DNA of 64,000 bases from Pomphorhynchus laevis (Eukaryota > Acanthocephala > Palaeacanthocephala > Echinorhynchida > Pomphorhynchidae), in contig WNNJ02003730.1 in the NCBI GenBank assembly GCA_012934845.2, positions 1 to 64,000 of the forward strand, given 5' to 3'. Below the pieces are notes generated by a model that saw nothing but the letters and a program-made list of their open reading frames with translations, was not told where the DNA came from and did not search any database. The translations under genes and the position numbers were made by a program. Shown here in pieces: positions 1 to 9,240 of this stretch (the stretch's first letter is position 1; each line of letters begins with the position of its first letter).

Positions 1-87
1 ATAAAAACTTAAGAAACAAAAACATGCAAAAGACAACTTAAAATAGAAACTGTTCACGACGTGTATTTTGGAATCTTCAACTTATAT

Positions 88-2548
88 TCACGGCCTCAGG
101 TCCAGAGGGATCTGAGCCCCTCGGCCGCACCAGCGCGCCGCCCTCTGACTGAACCATTCGGGGTCTCTCACACACCTAAGAGTCCAGTCAAGGCGGACTA
201 TGGTTGGTAATCTCGAGATGAGGAGCTTGAGAAACCTTAGTCTTTGTTCTGGGGGACGTCCTCGTGAGAAGAAGACTAATCCCGAGATAGCCCAAGTACC
301 CCAGAGGCGCACTTGGGTTATCCCATTCAATGACAGATGCTGGGCCCGTTTCAGAGCCCACCTAGCTTTCTTCAGGATACGTTTAAGTCTATCCAGGTCA
401 GCTTTCGCCGACCAATTCACCGTAACGGTGAACCCCAGATATTTTACTCGACTCGTGAAGATGGGGAGTGGTTGATGCTGCAAAATGGAGGAGAGTGTAG
501 AGAGTGCTAGTCTCTTAAGTTTCTTTTTGGTGGCAGGAACGCCATTAAAGACAACCACCTGTGATTTAGAGGAGTTTAAAATAAGATTGGATGGGGGCAA
601 CTGATCTTTTAATCTTAAAAAGAAACGGCTGATGTCAGAGATTACATCTTTGCACCTGCGTCCAGAGAACAAGGCTGTGGTATCATCAGCATATACCACT
701 AGATGTTGATCACGTTTAAAATTCTTGAATAGTACAATGGATGCAGCAAGATATAAGATAGGAGAAAGTGGGGATCCTTGAGGTACACCTGTAATAGGGT
801 AGAACTGACGCGCATCAGGGTCGTCTTCATAGTAGAACCGCTTGGTGTACAACAATATCTCCACCCTGTTAACAATTCTCGCAGGCAACCCGAGGGACCT
901 GAGAGAGGAGATAACGAAGGGAATGGATATCCGGTCAAATGCAGCTGAAAAATCAAGAAAAACAGCCACAGCAAGCTGATGACTATTATCCTGACAAAAC
1001 TGATGCACTTCACCAATTGCTGAATGGACCGAGCGCCCTTTGACAAACCCATTAAAACTCGGTGGGATCAAATTACGCCTACATAAATGAACGCGGATTC
1101 TACGCGCAAGCGCTTTCTCGTAGATGGATATGAGGGCGTTTTGAATCGAGATGGGCCGCAGATCTTTAGGACAAGTGATTAATCTCTTTTTAGGTAAAAA
1201 AAAACTCGACGGCTGATGTTGATTTCCGCTATGTCAGACGGGGAGGCTAATAGCATTGTGATGGCGACCTCCTTTCTCTGACTGTATGTCAAAAGCTGAC
1301 AGACACGAGTGGTGAGTGGCGCGTGGGATTTGGAGGTGCCCGGGAGTGGTCCCCAGGAGTTAAGGATATCTGTAACAGATAAGTCCTTACTCCTGAAGTC
1401 ACACCAAGGCGGGATTGGTTGGGGAGAATGAGTGGCTCCATAATTATGTAAGGAAAGTGACTCCTCTAAAACTTTGTCAAGGCCTATGCTACCAATCCAA
1501 ACCAAGGCTCTATCCTTCCAGCAAACAAACTTCTCCTTCTTGAATATCTTCCAGAAGGAAGCCTGAGAAGGGTTTTGGTGAGCAATGCTTGCCCTATCCC
1601 TGCTCAGCTGGAGCCTATATCTAGAGCTCCAATATTCATTCGAGAGGATATGTCTGGCGGAAACAGAGAGATTGGGAAGGTGCAACATTTTAGCTAGGAC
1701 CTTGAGCTTTGTTGGAGTAGGATTGTATATTCGACCTTTATAGGTAGTTGAAAGGATCGCGGTAGCTTGCGATGAGAGGTAGGAATTAAATTCGGTCAAA
1801 CTCTCAATTCCAATTCTGGGGAAGAGTTGGATAGCTGCCTGAAAGAAGGCCACTCTAATAGGATCAAAGTGAAACCTTCTTCTAAGCAACGTATCGTCCT
1901 CTAGCCGCCAGCGAATTAGGTCATGAGAGGTAGTCTGTTGTTGACGCGACTGCTCGGTGCAAATGGGTTTCAACAACCACATCTTATGTAGCAGTAATAT
2001 GTCGAGGAGAGAATTTGTTGTAGAGCAATGAAAGGTTGGGGAAGGTGGTTTATGAATAAGATAGTCGATCCTTGCTCTGCGGAGTGCTGCATTAATCCAA
2101 CGACCAGTTCTGTCGTTGAAGTCACCAAGTAACATGTCATAACCGCTCCCCAATATTTGATCCAGGAGGTCACGGTTCTTGTGAATTTCTCCTGGCCGAA
2201 TATAGACATTGGCTATGCTTATACGCTTACCGTTCTTACAAAGTGATATAGCTAAACAAGATAGGGCTGGACAAGAGTAGTTTAATAGGAGGGATGATCT
2301 TAAGGAGCTTTTTACTAGGGTTAAAAGACCTTGTGATGAAGATGAGTGAGGGGGGTTATGTAAGGAGTAAAGTGGGTGTATATGTGCTTAGGGATAAATC
2401 GAGTAATATCCTGGGGGAGACGGATAGACCGCGTCTCCTGAAGGACTATAACATCTGCATCTCTACCAGATAGAAGGCTAAGGGTGGAAGCACCTCCCGA
2501 ATTCCACTGAAGGATATTCAGTGAAAAAGGTCCTTGATTACTTCCCAT
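88..2548 (-). pseudogene. ORF2 (APE endonuclease-reverse transcriptase), frameshifted
   Basis: ORF2 is split into three frames. 2548-2321 is the start of the endonuclease, with LQWNSGG and LQETRS motifs. 2153-1179 holds the rest of the endonuclease (GDFNDRTGRW) and the linker. 1071-88 holds the RT core, with LDFSAAFDRI, GVPQGSPLSP and YADD, and the C-terminal tail. One break lies at a long T run on the coding strand (about 1197-1206), where other copies read an in-frame lysine-rich motif. Another lies near 2321. Catalytic motifs survive but no single protein can be made. The start shortly downstream of the ORF1 stop matches copy 2. Confidence 0.88.
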
Positions 2549-2582
2549 TGCGTAAGTGTTACCGAAGTGGGACGCCCTCCAC

Positions 2583-3159
2583 CTAGTCGCAACTAGAGGC
2601 GGAAAAGTCGCCTTTACCGCTTCCCGTCACGACAAATGGAGTCGCTTGCCCACGGGCGATATCTTCATTTCCCTCGTTAGCCATAGCCCAAATCGAATCC
2701 TTCCGAGCAAGCTTCAGAGCGGCTATGTTTAGCGCTGACCCGTTTCGTTTCTTAGATTTTGGTGGCTTCTTAATATTGTTGGTCTTCCCAGAAGGAGGAG
2801 AACGGAAGGATTCCGCTAATTGACCCACCAATTTTTGGACCAATTTTTCAAGTTGAATCATTGATGCCTGATGCTGCATTTCAATAAGTTTAAGAATTTC
2901 TGTGTCCGGCATCCTGTCGTCATTCTTGTTAGACGAGACAGCTTCCACGAAGCTAGTCGGTTTTGCTGTTACACCCCTGTGTCTCTTTTGGTACGCCTTA
3001 AAGATTTTACATTTTTTTGACCATGCGGGGTGCTCACCACCGCAGTTTGCGCAAAATGGCTTACTTTCGCACTTCTCAGGATGTATAGCAGTTGTACCAC
3101 ACACGCCGCACTTATGTGGTAAAGAACATCCATCGATGCCTTGTGGTAAACTATCAAAT
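2583..3159 (-). pseudogene. ORF1 (Gag-like, zinc knuckles), C-terminal part
   Basis: This is the C-terminal part of the nucleic-acid-binding ORF1 protein. Two Cys/His knuckles are visible: one of the form CGVCG...H...C, followed by CANCGGEHPAWSKKC (CX2CX3HX6C). A basic, low-complexity C-terminus with a run of lysines follows. The stop codon lies about 35 bases before the ORF2 start, so the ORFs are arranged in tandem as usual for this group. The N-terminal half is missing because the element is truncated at the junction with copy 2. Knuckles of this kind bind element RNA in Jockey/R1/I-type retrotransposons. Confidence 0.8.
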
Positions 3160-4046
3160 ATGATCAGATGCTGTGCGTGTAATAATTCTAACGCAAAATG
3201 TAAGGGATGTCGGTGTGCACACAATAAACATCATACTCGGTGTGATAAAAAAGGCATTCGTAAAATGGCAAAAATGGAAAGTGAGTATACGACGGAGCGA
3301 TCAAAGCATTCTACGTCGTCAAACAGAAACTTCAATATGGAACAAGGAACAAGTACAATTTCAGATTTAAATATTAATTCCGTCAACGAGGTAAGTGATT
3401 TGTTATGCCAATTTAAAGCTGACTCGGGAGTGCTTCCCCCATTCCTAAATTATCAAACTTGTGCATAATAAATGCTCTGAAACCGATCGAAAGGCACAAA
3501 TTATTTCCCACTTTCCTGAGAGAATTCGTGGGAAAATTTAATAATAGAATTTTATTCAATTCTGTTAAGACGCTTGAAAATGCAATAAGAATTTCCTCCG
3601 CTAATGGCAGCGTTATGAAGGAGTATAACGAGTATTTTGCAAACAATTTAGCCCATCTGGGATCGATTACACTCAAACCTATACAATGTTCCTTAAAAAT
3701 TTCGAATTTTCCCTCTTTTTTGTCTGAAGATGATCTAACTATGTTACAAAAATCCTATTGCCTCCACTCTGTCAGGCAAGTTATAGGAAAGCTGGGAGAC
3801 CCCCTCCCTGTAGCTTTCTGTAAGGCAGATATCGATAACGGATTGCTTCTGTCTAAGTCCGCTTCTAACCCTTTTTTAGGGTTCAACCTTCGCTTTACTT
3901 TAATTGAGGAAGACAATCTAACATATTTGGCGCCTCACTGGGAAATGAAGATATTGCCCAGGGAGCTCTGGCCCTGGATGGGGCTAGTGGCAAGGGGGGT
4001 AACTTCCTTGCACCTAGCTCTGTCTAGGCTGGCTGCTCCTGTCTAA
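3160..4046 (+). pseudogene. ORF1 (Gag-like) with N-terminal Cys-rich motif, frameshifted and internally deleted
   Basis: Reading starts at ATG 3160 with a compact Cys cluster (CCACNNSNAKCKGCRC, then a further Cys). The frame shifts near 3440-3460 into the ORF that ends at 4046. That second part holds a region resembling the RRM-like domain of LINE Gag proteins (IRISSANGSVMKEYNEYF, then PVAFCKADIDNGL). The zinc knuckles found in copies 1, 3 and 7 are deleted here. The last ~45 codons read in the wrong frame: the correct-frame motif GNEDIA is visible in another frame at about 3945. The original ORF1 therefore probably ended just before the ORF2 start at 4060. Confidence 0.75.
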
Positions 4047-4059
4047 CTGATCTGTCACA

Positions 4060-6531
4060 ATGGTGAGTAAACCCGAGCCTTTTTCACTGAATATTCTTCA
4101 GTGGAATTCGGGAGGTGCTTCCGCCCTTAGACTTTTATCTGGTAGAGATGCAGATGTTATAGTCTTTCAGGAGACGCGGTCTATCCGTCTCCCCCAGGAC
4201 ATTACTCGATTTTTCCCAAAGCACACATATTCCCACTATACTCCGTACATAACCCCACCCCACTTCTCTTCATCTCAAGGACTCTTAACCCTAGTTAAAT
4301 GCTCCTTAAGGTCTTCCCTCATATTAAATTACTCTTGTCCAGCCCTCTCCTGTCTAGTAGTGTCACTCGTTAAGAACGGTAAACGCCTCAGTATAGCCAA
4401 TGTCTACATACGTCCAGGGGAGATTCACAAGAACCGCGACCTCCTGGACGGTATTATTGATAGCGGCTATGACATGATACTTGGAGACTTCAACGACAGA
4501 ACTGGTCGTTGGATCAACGCGTCACTTCGCAGAGCTAGGAACGGTTATCTTATTCACAAACCACCGACCCCTACCTTTCATTGCACATCAACAAATTCAA
4601 TCCTCGACATTTTACTGCTTCACTCAAGGTGGTTGCTTAAACCTCTCTGTACGGAGCAGTCGCGCCAACAATTGTCCACCTCTCATGACCTAATTCGCTG
4701 GAGAATTGAGGAAGATACATTGCTTCGAAGGAGGTTTCACTTTGATCCGATCAGAGTAGCCTTCTTCCAGGCGGCTATCCGACTCTTTCCCCGAATAGGA
4801 AATCTGAGTCTGACCGAATTTAATACCTACCTCTCTTCGGAAGCTACCGCGATTCTATCGACTACCTATAAAGGTCGTATATACAATCCCACTCCGACGA
4901 AACTCAAGGTCCTAGCAAAATTACTGAACCTCCCTAATCTCTCTGCTTCCGCCAAACAGGCCCTCTCGAATGAATACTGGAGCACTAGATACAGGTTCCA
5001 GCTGAGTAGGGATAGGACGAGTATCGCTCGCCTTAATCCTTCTCAGTCTTCCTTCTGGAAGATATTCAAGAAGGAGAAGTTTGTTTGCTGGAAGGATAGA
5101 GCATTGAGTTGGATAGGGAATGTAGGCCTTGATAAAGTTTTGGAGGAGTCACTAGCCCTACACAACTATGGAGCCACTCAATCACCTCAACCAATCCCGC
5201 CTTGGTGTAACTTCAGGAGTAGGGATCTTTCTGTTACGGATATTCTTAACTCCTGGGGTCCACTCCCGGGCACCTCCAAATCCGTCCTTCCACTTTCTTC
5301 TCGGGTCTGTCAGCTTTTGACAGCTGATCAGAGAAGAGAGGTGGCCGTAACTATGCTTTTAGCCTCCCCATCCGATGTAGCAGGCATCAATATTAGTAAA
5401 CGTGTTTTTATTCCTAAGAAAAAATCCTGTTCATGTCCTAAAGACCTGCGACCCATTTCGATTCAAAATTCCCTCGTGTCGATTTACGAAAAAGCGCTTG
5501 CGCAAAAAATCCGCGACCATTTAAGTAGGCGAAATTTGATCCCTCCAGGTTTTCATGGGTTCGTCAAAGGTCGCTCGGTCCATTCAGCAGTAGGTGAGGT
5601 GGAGCAGTTTTGTCGGGAAAATAGCCATCGCCTAGTTGTGGCTATTTTCCTTGACTTTTCTGCTGCATTTGACCGCATCTCCATTCCTTTTGTGATCTCT
5701 TCTCTCAGGTCCCTCAGGTTGCCTGCGAGAATTGTGAACAGAGTAGAGATCCTGCTGTACACCAAACGGTTTTATTATAAAGACGACCCTGATGCGCGTC
5801 AGTTTTACCCTATTACGGGTGTGCCTCAAGGTTCACCTCTTTCTCCTATCTTATATCTTGCTGCTTCCATTAATCTATTCAAAATATTTAAACGCGAACA
5901 ACGTCTTGTGGTGTATGCTGATGACACCACAGCCCTGTTCTCTGGACACAGGTGCAAAGACATAGTTTCTGACATCAGCCGCTTCTTTTTAAGATTAAAA
6001 GACCAGTTACCGAAATCCAATCTTATCTTAAACTCCGCCAAATCGCAGGCGGTTGTCTTTCATGGCACCACTGCAACAAAGAAAAAACTTAAGAGATTAG
6101 CACTCTCTGCACTCTCCTCCATATTTGCCTCTGAACCACTCCCTACCTTCACAAGTCGAGTAAAATACCTGGGGTTTACCGTTACGGTGAACTGGTCGGC
6201 GAAAGCTGACCTGGATAGACTTAAACGTATCCTGAAGAAAGCTAGGTGGGCTCTGAAACGGGCTCAGCATCTGTCATTGAAAGGGAAAACCCAGGTGCGC
6301 CTTTGGGGTACCTGGGCTATCTCGGGATTAGTCTTCTTCTCTAGAGGACGTCCCCCAGAGCAAAGACTAAGGTTCCTGAAGCTCCTCGTCTCTCGTTTAC
6401 CCAGCATAGTCCGCACCGATTGGATCCTTCGGGGGGGGGGTGAAAGACCCAGGGTGGTTCAGTCGGAAGGCGGCGTGTTGGATCGGTTGGGGGGCTCAGA
6501 TCCCCATGGATTTGAGGCCATAATGTTTTAA
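4060..6531 (+). CDS. ORF2: AP endonuclease-reverse transcriptase of non-LTR element
   Basis: An open frame of 823 codons nicks target DNA and primes reverse transcription in elements of this type. The endonuclease occupies roughly residues 1-230: LQWNSGG (N16), FQETRS (E38), GDFN (D143) and a final TSHDL motif (H209). The reverse transcriptase follows: RPISIQNSL, FVKGRS, LDFSAAFD (first catalytic Asp about 532), GVPQGSPLSP (about 587), YADD (619-622). A thumb and C-terminal region with VKYLGF follows; no RNase H domain is seen. The ATG is followed by the conserved KPEPFSLNILQWN start seen in copy 3. A run of ten Gs at 6431-6440 shifts the last ~30 codons out of frame relative to other copies. 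The protein is probably catalytically complete but its tail is abnormal. Confidence 0.92.
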   Translation: MVSKPEPFSLNILQWNSGGASALRLLSGRDADVIVFQETRSIRLPQDITRFFPKHTYSHYTPYITPPHFSSSQGLLTLVKCSLRSSLILNYSCPALSCLVVSLVKNGKRLSIANVYIRPGEIHKNRDLLDGIIDSGYDMILGDFNDRTGRWINASLRRARNGYLIHKPPTPTFHCTSTNSILDILLLHSRWLLKPLCTEQSRQQLSTSHDLIRWRIEEDTLLRRRFHFDPIRVAFFQAAIRLFPRIGNLSLTEFNTYLSSEATAILSTTYKGRIYNPTPTKLKVLAKLLNLPNLSASAKQALSNEYWSTRYRFQLSRDRTSIARLNPSQSSFWKIFKKEKFVCWKDRALSWIGNVGLDKVLEESLALHNYGATQSPQPIPPWCNFRSRDLSVTDILNSWGPLPGTSKSVLPLSSRVCQLLTADQRREVAVTMLLASPSDVAGINISKRVFIPKKKSCSCPKDLRPISIQNSLVSIYEKALAQKIRDHLSRRNLIPPGFHGFVKGRSVHSAVGEVEQFCRENSHRLVVAIFLDFSAAFDRISIPFVISSLRSLRLPARIVNRVEILLYTKRFYYKDDPDARQFYPITGVPQGSPLSPILYLAASINLFKIFKREQRLVVYADDTTALFSGHRCKDIVSDISRFFLRLKDQLPKSNLILNSAKSQAVVFHGTTATKKKLKRLALSALSSIFASEPLPTFTSRVKYLGFTVTVNWSAKADLDRLKRILKKARWALKRAQHLSLKGKTQVRLWGTWAISGLVFFSRGRPPEQRLRFLKLLVSRLPSIVRTDWILRGGGERPRVVQSEGGVLDRLGGSDPHGFEAIMF

Positions 6532-6657
6532 AGAAGACTGACATGCAACTTTGAAGATTGTCAATTCATCTTGAAGAAGATTAGATAAAGGCTTGATAGT
6601 AACTGTCTTCTGTTAATGATATTATCCTGCATGTTTATTTTTTAATAAAATCTTTAT

Positions 6658-7144
6658 TTATACTCGGTGACAAATTGCGGTCGTGAATATTCAACAGTTA
6701 GTTCGGTGTTGAAAGTCGAAATGCAACTTGAATCAGGTATTAGCCAAGCAAATCAAGCTCAGCACATATTTGATAGCCTGGGTGGCAAATATCCCATCTT
6801 AATTTCAGGCATTTAAAATGTGGTCATTTAATGACCTCCTAGTACGATGGATATTCCTCTGCGAAACTAGTAAGAAGTTCATTGACATAATAACCAAACT
6901 ATATCAGAAAATTGGCGATGAATCACCGTTGAATGATGGTAATGCTTAAAATGCCTTAGTGTTTTTTCTAAGTGTATTTTAATAATAATGGTTTTCTTAA
7001 AAAACAACAAATAATATACCAAAACAACAAGTCAAAGTCAACAAAAACCAATAAGTCGCAGTCTTATTGGTTTTAATTATTTTTAATTAAAAAATAATTA
7101 AAACCGTTTTATTCGTAGTCTGAAGCACCGATAGCAATTGATAA
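6658..7144. other. Spacer between retroelement copies 2 and 3
   Basis: No gene is recognised. The first 250 bases are less AT-rich and could be an old mobile-element scrap. The rest contains an AATTAAAA palindrome near 7065-7105 and GCATGAG(C/T) words at 7152-7185, which recur beyond the 3' end of copy 3. Confidence 0.4.
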
Positions 7145-8410
7145 TATTTTTGCATGAGTATTTATGTTATTGCATGAGCGTTCATGTAAATATTTTTTTC
7201 CTCCTCATATTGAGGAGGAACACTTAGACCTCCTGAAAAGTACTTACAAATTACATTCAATTAGGGGGATCAAGTCTAAAGCTGGGGATATCCTCCCAAT
7301 AGCTTTCTGTTCGGCTGATCTGGGCAATGGTCTGATTCTAGGTCTGGCTTCGTGCGACAACATGCTGAAGGGGGAAAGGTGTTTTGCTCCCCTGCCTGCA
7401 ACAATTGCGGGGAGACCACCCCGCCTGGTCGCTACGCTGCAAAGTGTTCAAAGATTATCAGAGAAGAATCTCCGGCCAATCTACCCATGTTTCCAGAGAC
7501 TTTGCATCGATATCTGCGCCGGCTGATAGAATGTCCAACACGGACATTCTTCTTCTAATTGAAAACGACAAAAAAGTTATTCTCGCACAAATTGAGAAGA
7601 TTATGGCCTCCTTTTGGCAGCATTCCTGGATTCAGCCACAATGCAGATGTCGCCTGATCTAGCGAGACTTTAATCAAAAAAGTGAGCTGCATCAGCGCGT
7701 ACAGTTCCGCCTCTCAAGATGGGCAAATTACTAAAAGATAAAGGGGCCGCCTCACAGGGAAATGAAAATATTGCCCAGGGGGTACCGACCCTATATAGGG
7801 TTAGTTGCGGGTGGGACAGCCTTCTCGCACTTAGCTCTGTCTAGGTTGGCTTCCCCCGTCCATCTTGTTTGACACAATATGAGTAAACCCGAGCCTTTTT
7901 CACTAAATATCATTCAGTGGAATTCAGGAGGTGCTTCTGCCCTTAGACTTTTATCTGGTAGATACGCAGATGTTATAGTCCTCGTTAAGATCCTCCCTCC
8001 TATTAAACTATTCATGTTTAGCCATTTCTTGTATAGTAGTTTCACTCAGTAAGAACGGTAAACGCATAAGTCTAGCCAATGTCTACATCCGTCCAGGGGA
8101 AATTCACAAGAACCGTGACCTCCTGGATAGTATTATTGACAGCGGTTATGACACGATACTTGGGGATTTCATTGGATCCTTCGGGGGGGGGTTGAAAGAC
8201 CCTGGGTGGTTCAGTCGGAAGGCGGCGTGTTGGATCGGTTGGGGGATCAGATCCCCCTGGATTTGAGGCCATAAATAATTGAAACCCGCATGAAAAGAAT
8301 TAAAGATAGAAGTGCGGTTTTGCCTTAACTGATTGTCTCTTTAACTTAACCGACATTTATGACATTTATTTCTTTTGCTTAATATTCTTGTGATATAATA
8401 AAATCTTTAT
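7145..8410 (+). mobile_element. Non-LTR retrotransposon, copy 3 (internally deleted)
   Basis: This copy keeps only pieces. There is an ORF1 middle (KSTYKLHSIRG, 7164 onward), ORF1 zinc knuckles in another frame (GDHPAWSLRCKVF, about 7400-7470), and the ORF1 end and ORF2 start at 7879 (KPEPFSLN). Part of the endonuclease (8050-8165) is joined directly to the last ~100 bases of ORF2 at about 8170-8270, and a 3' UTR ends near 8410. The whole RT is deleted. A run of nine Gs sits at the position of the G tract in copy 2. GCATGAG-type words occur on both sides and may be an expanded target duplication. Confidence 0.82.
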
Positions 8411-8429
8411 TATTACATATGGGCGTTAA

Positions 8430-8520
8430 ATTATGAGCATTACATTATGAGCATTACATTATGAGCATTACATATGAGCATTACATGAGCATTTTTTGCA
8501 TGAGCATTATATTTTTGCAT
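8430..8520 (+). repeat. ATGAGCATTAC short tandem repeat at the 3' end of copy 3
   Basis: Four to five imperfect copies of ATGAGCATTAC, then GCATGAGCATT. They lie between the poly(A)-like end of copy 3 and a Penelope-like fragment. Related GCATGAGT/GCATGAGC words precede copy 3 at about 7152-7183, so this may be target-site duplication plus slippage at integration. Confidence 0.5.
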
Positions 8521-8530
8521 AATTAGATGA

Positions 8531-8887
8531 ATACCATATAATATAAAATATAATACATTAAATAATGAAATTTTAAGAATTGCAACAATTTGTAATGATA
8601 TTGAATTTCTTCAAAATCATTTAAATTATTTAATAGATACATATTTTAAACTAGGTTACTATAAAAATAACATCAAACAGAAAATAGTAAAATATATAAA
8701 TCAACACAATAATATTAAAAATAAATTTCAAATCATTAGCGAAAATTTTTATGGATGGATAATAAATAATATACTTTGTATTAGAATAAGATACTATATA
8801 ATCAAATTTAATCAGAGGAAATACGTCCTTAACACGTATTTGGCCCCGCTGCTATGTTGGGTAGAGGAGTTAGGGGCCGAAACCTGA
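8531..8887 (+). pseudogene. C-terminal fragment of a Penelope-like reverse transcriptase
   Basis: An open frame of 118 codons lacks an early ATG. It reads NEILRIATICNDIEFLQNHL near the start and then FKLGYYKNNIKQKI. In Penelope-like RTs, an R-x-x-x-I/V-C-x-D/N stretch followed by a helix and a GY motif comes just after the RT palm and before the protein ends. The homologous fragment at 31641-32020 extends it upstream with YLDMNIK. The frame continues through the palindromic centre to TGA at 8885, so the last residues may be read-through of non-coding DNA. The assignment is by motif only. Confidence 0.6.
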
Positions 8888-9240
8888 TAGCATAGCAGTT
8901 CCTCCTGATGACCTCTAATCCTTATTATGATACAACGTCTATTATTTATTAGTCAATTCATAAAAATGATGTTTATTTTAAATTTCATTTTTTTTAACTT
9001 GATTTAAATTATAGAAAATTTAAATTATAGAAAATCTAAAAGCAATTATTAATTTCAATTTTTTATTTAAACTTGATTTATGTTATAAAAAATCTTATAA
9101 CAATTTTTTATTTTATTATTTAATTATTTATTTTGATATAGCAAAATAAATTTATTTTATTTTATAATTATAATTAGCTGATTTGATTTTTAAATTAACT
9201 GATTGCTGAATCTGTTCTGTCTGATTATGCCAGCACAGTT
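8531..9240 (+). mobile_element. Penelope-like RT 3' end plus palindromic tail (PT copy 1)
   Basis: This is the longest plus-strand copy of the window's most abundant repeat. Its left part encodes the C-terminus of a Penelope-like RT. Its right part is a palindromic tail: the DNA around 8745-8830 is an imperfect reverse complement of 8890-8975. The centre holds CTGCTATG ... CATAGCAG and GGCCCC ... GGGGCC pairs. The tail ends in AT-rich sequence and an AGCTGATTTGAT-like word near 9180, which also starts the inverted copy at 31285. Confidence 0.75.

Larger units (their letters stand above)
1..3159 (-). mobile_element. Non-LTR retrotransposon, copy 1 (5'-truncated)
   Basis: This is a minus-strand copy of the window's main non-LTR family. 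Read from high to low coordinates it has part of ORF1 (Gag with zinc knuckles), ORF2 (AP endonuclease plus reverse transcriptase), and a short 3' UTR at 1-87. It is clearly richer in G and C than the surrounding DNA. The 5' end is cut inside ORF1, where it meets the divergently oriented copy 2 head to head near 3159/3160. Both ORFs carry frame breaks, so this copy is dead. The family looks closest to the Jockey/R1/I group of APE-type elements, by inference from its Gag knuckles and RT motifs. Confidence 0.9.
3160..6657 (+). mobile_element. Non-LTR retrotransposon, copy 2 (best-preserved)
   Basis: This plus-strand copy has ORF1 (3160-4046, broken), ORF2 (4060-6531, open), and a 3' UTR ending near 6657 in an AATAAAATCTTTATTTATA-like tail. 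It starts abruptly at the boundary with copy 1. No clear target-site duplication could be recognised by eye, partly because the left side abuts another element. It is the only copy in the window with an uninterrupted endonuclease-RT ORF. Confidence 0.9.

Noticed and set aside
2902-3468. 188-codon plus ORF as one gene
   Set aside because: Its first half is antisense to ORF1 of copy 1; only the part from 3160 belongs to copy 2.
8850-8910. Possible hammerhead ribozyme in the PT core (GAAAC and CTGATGA both present)
   Set aside because: The two boxes are in permuted order and the 22 bases between them cannot form both required hairpins with a UH site; the matching TTAGGGG/CCTCTAA pairing leaves an extra CC beside GAAA.
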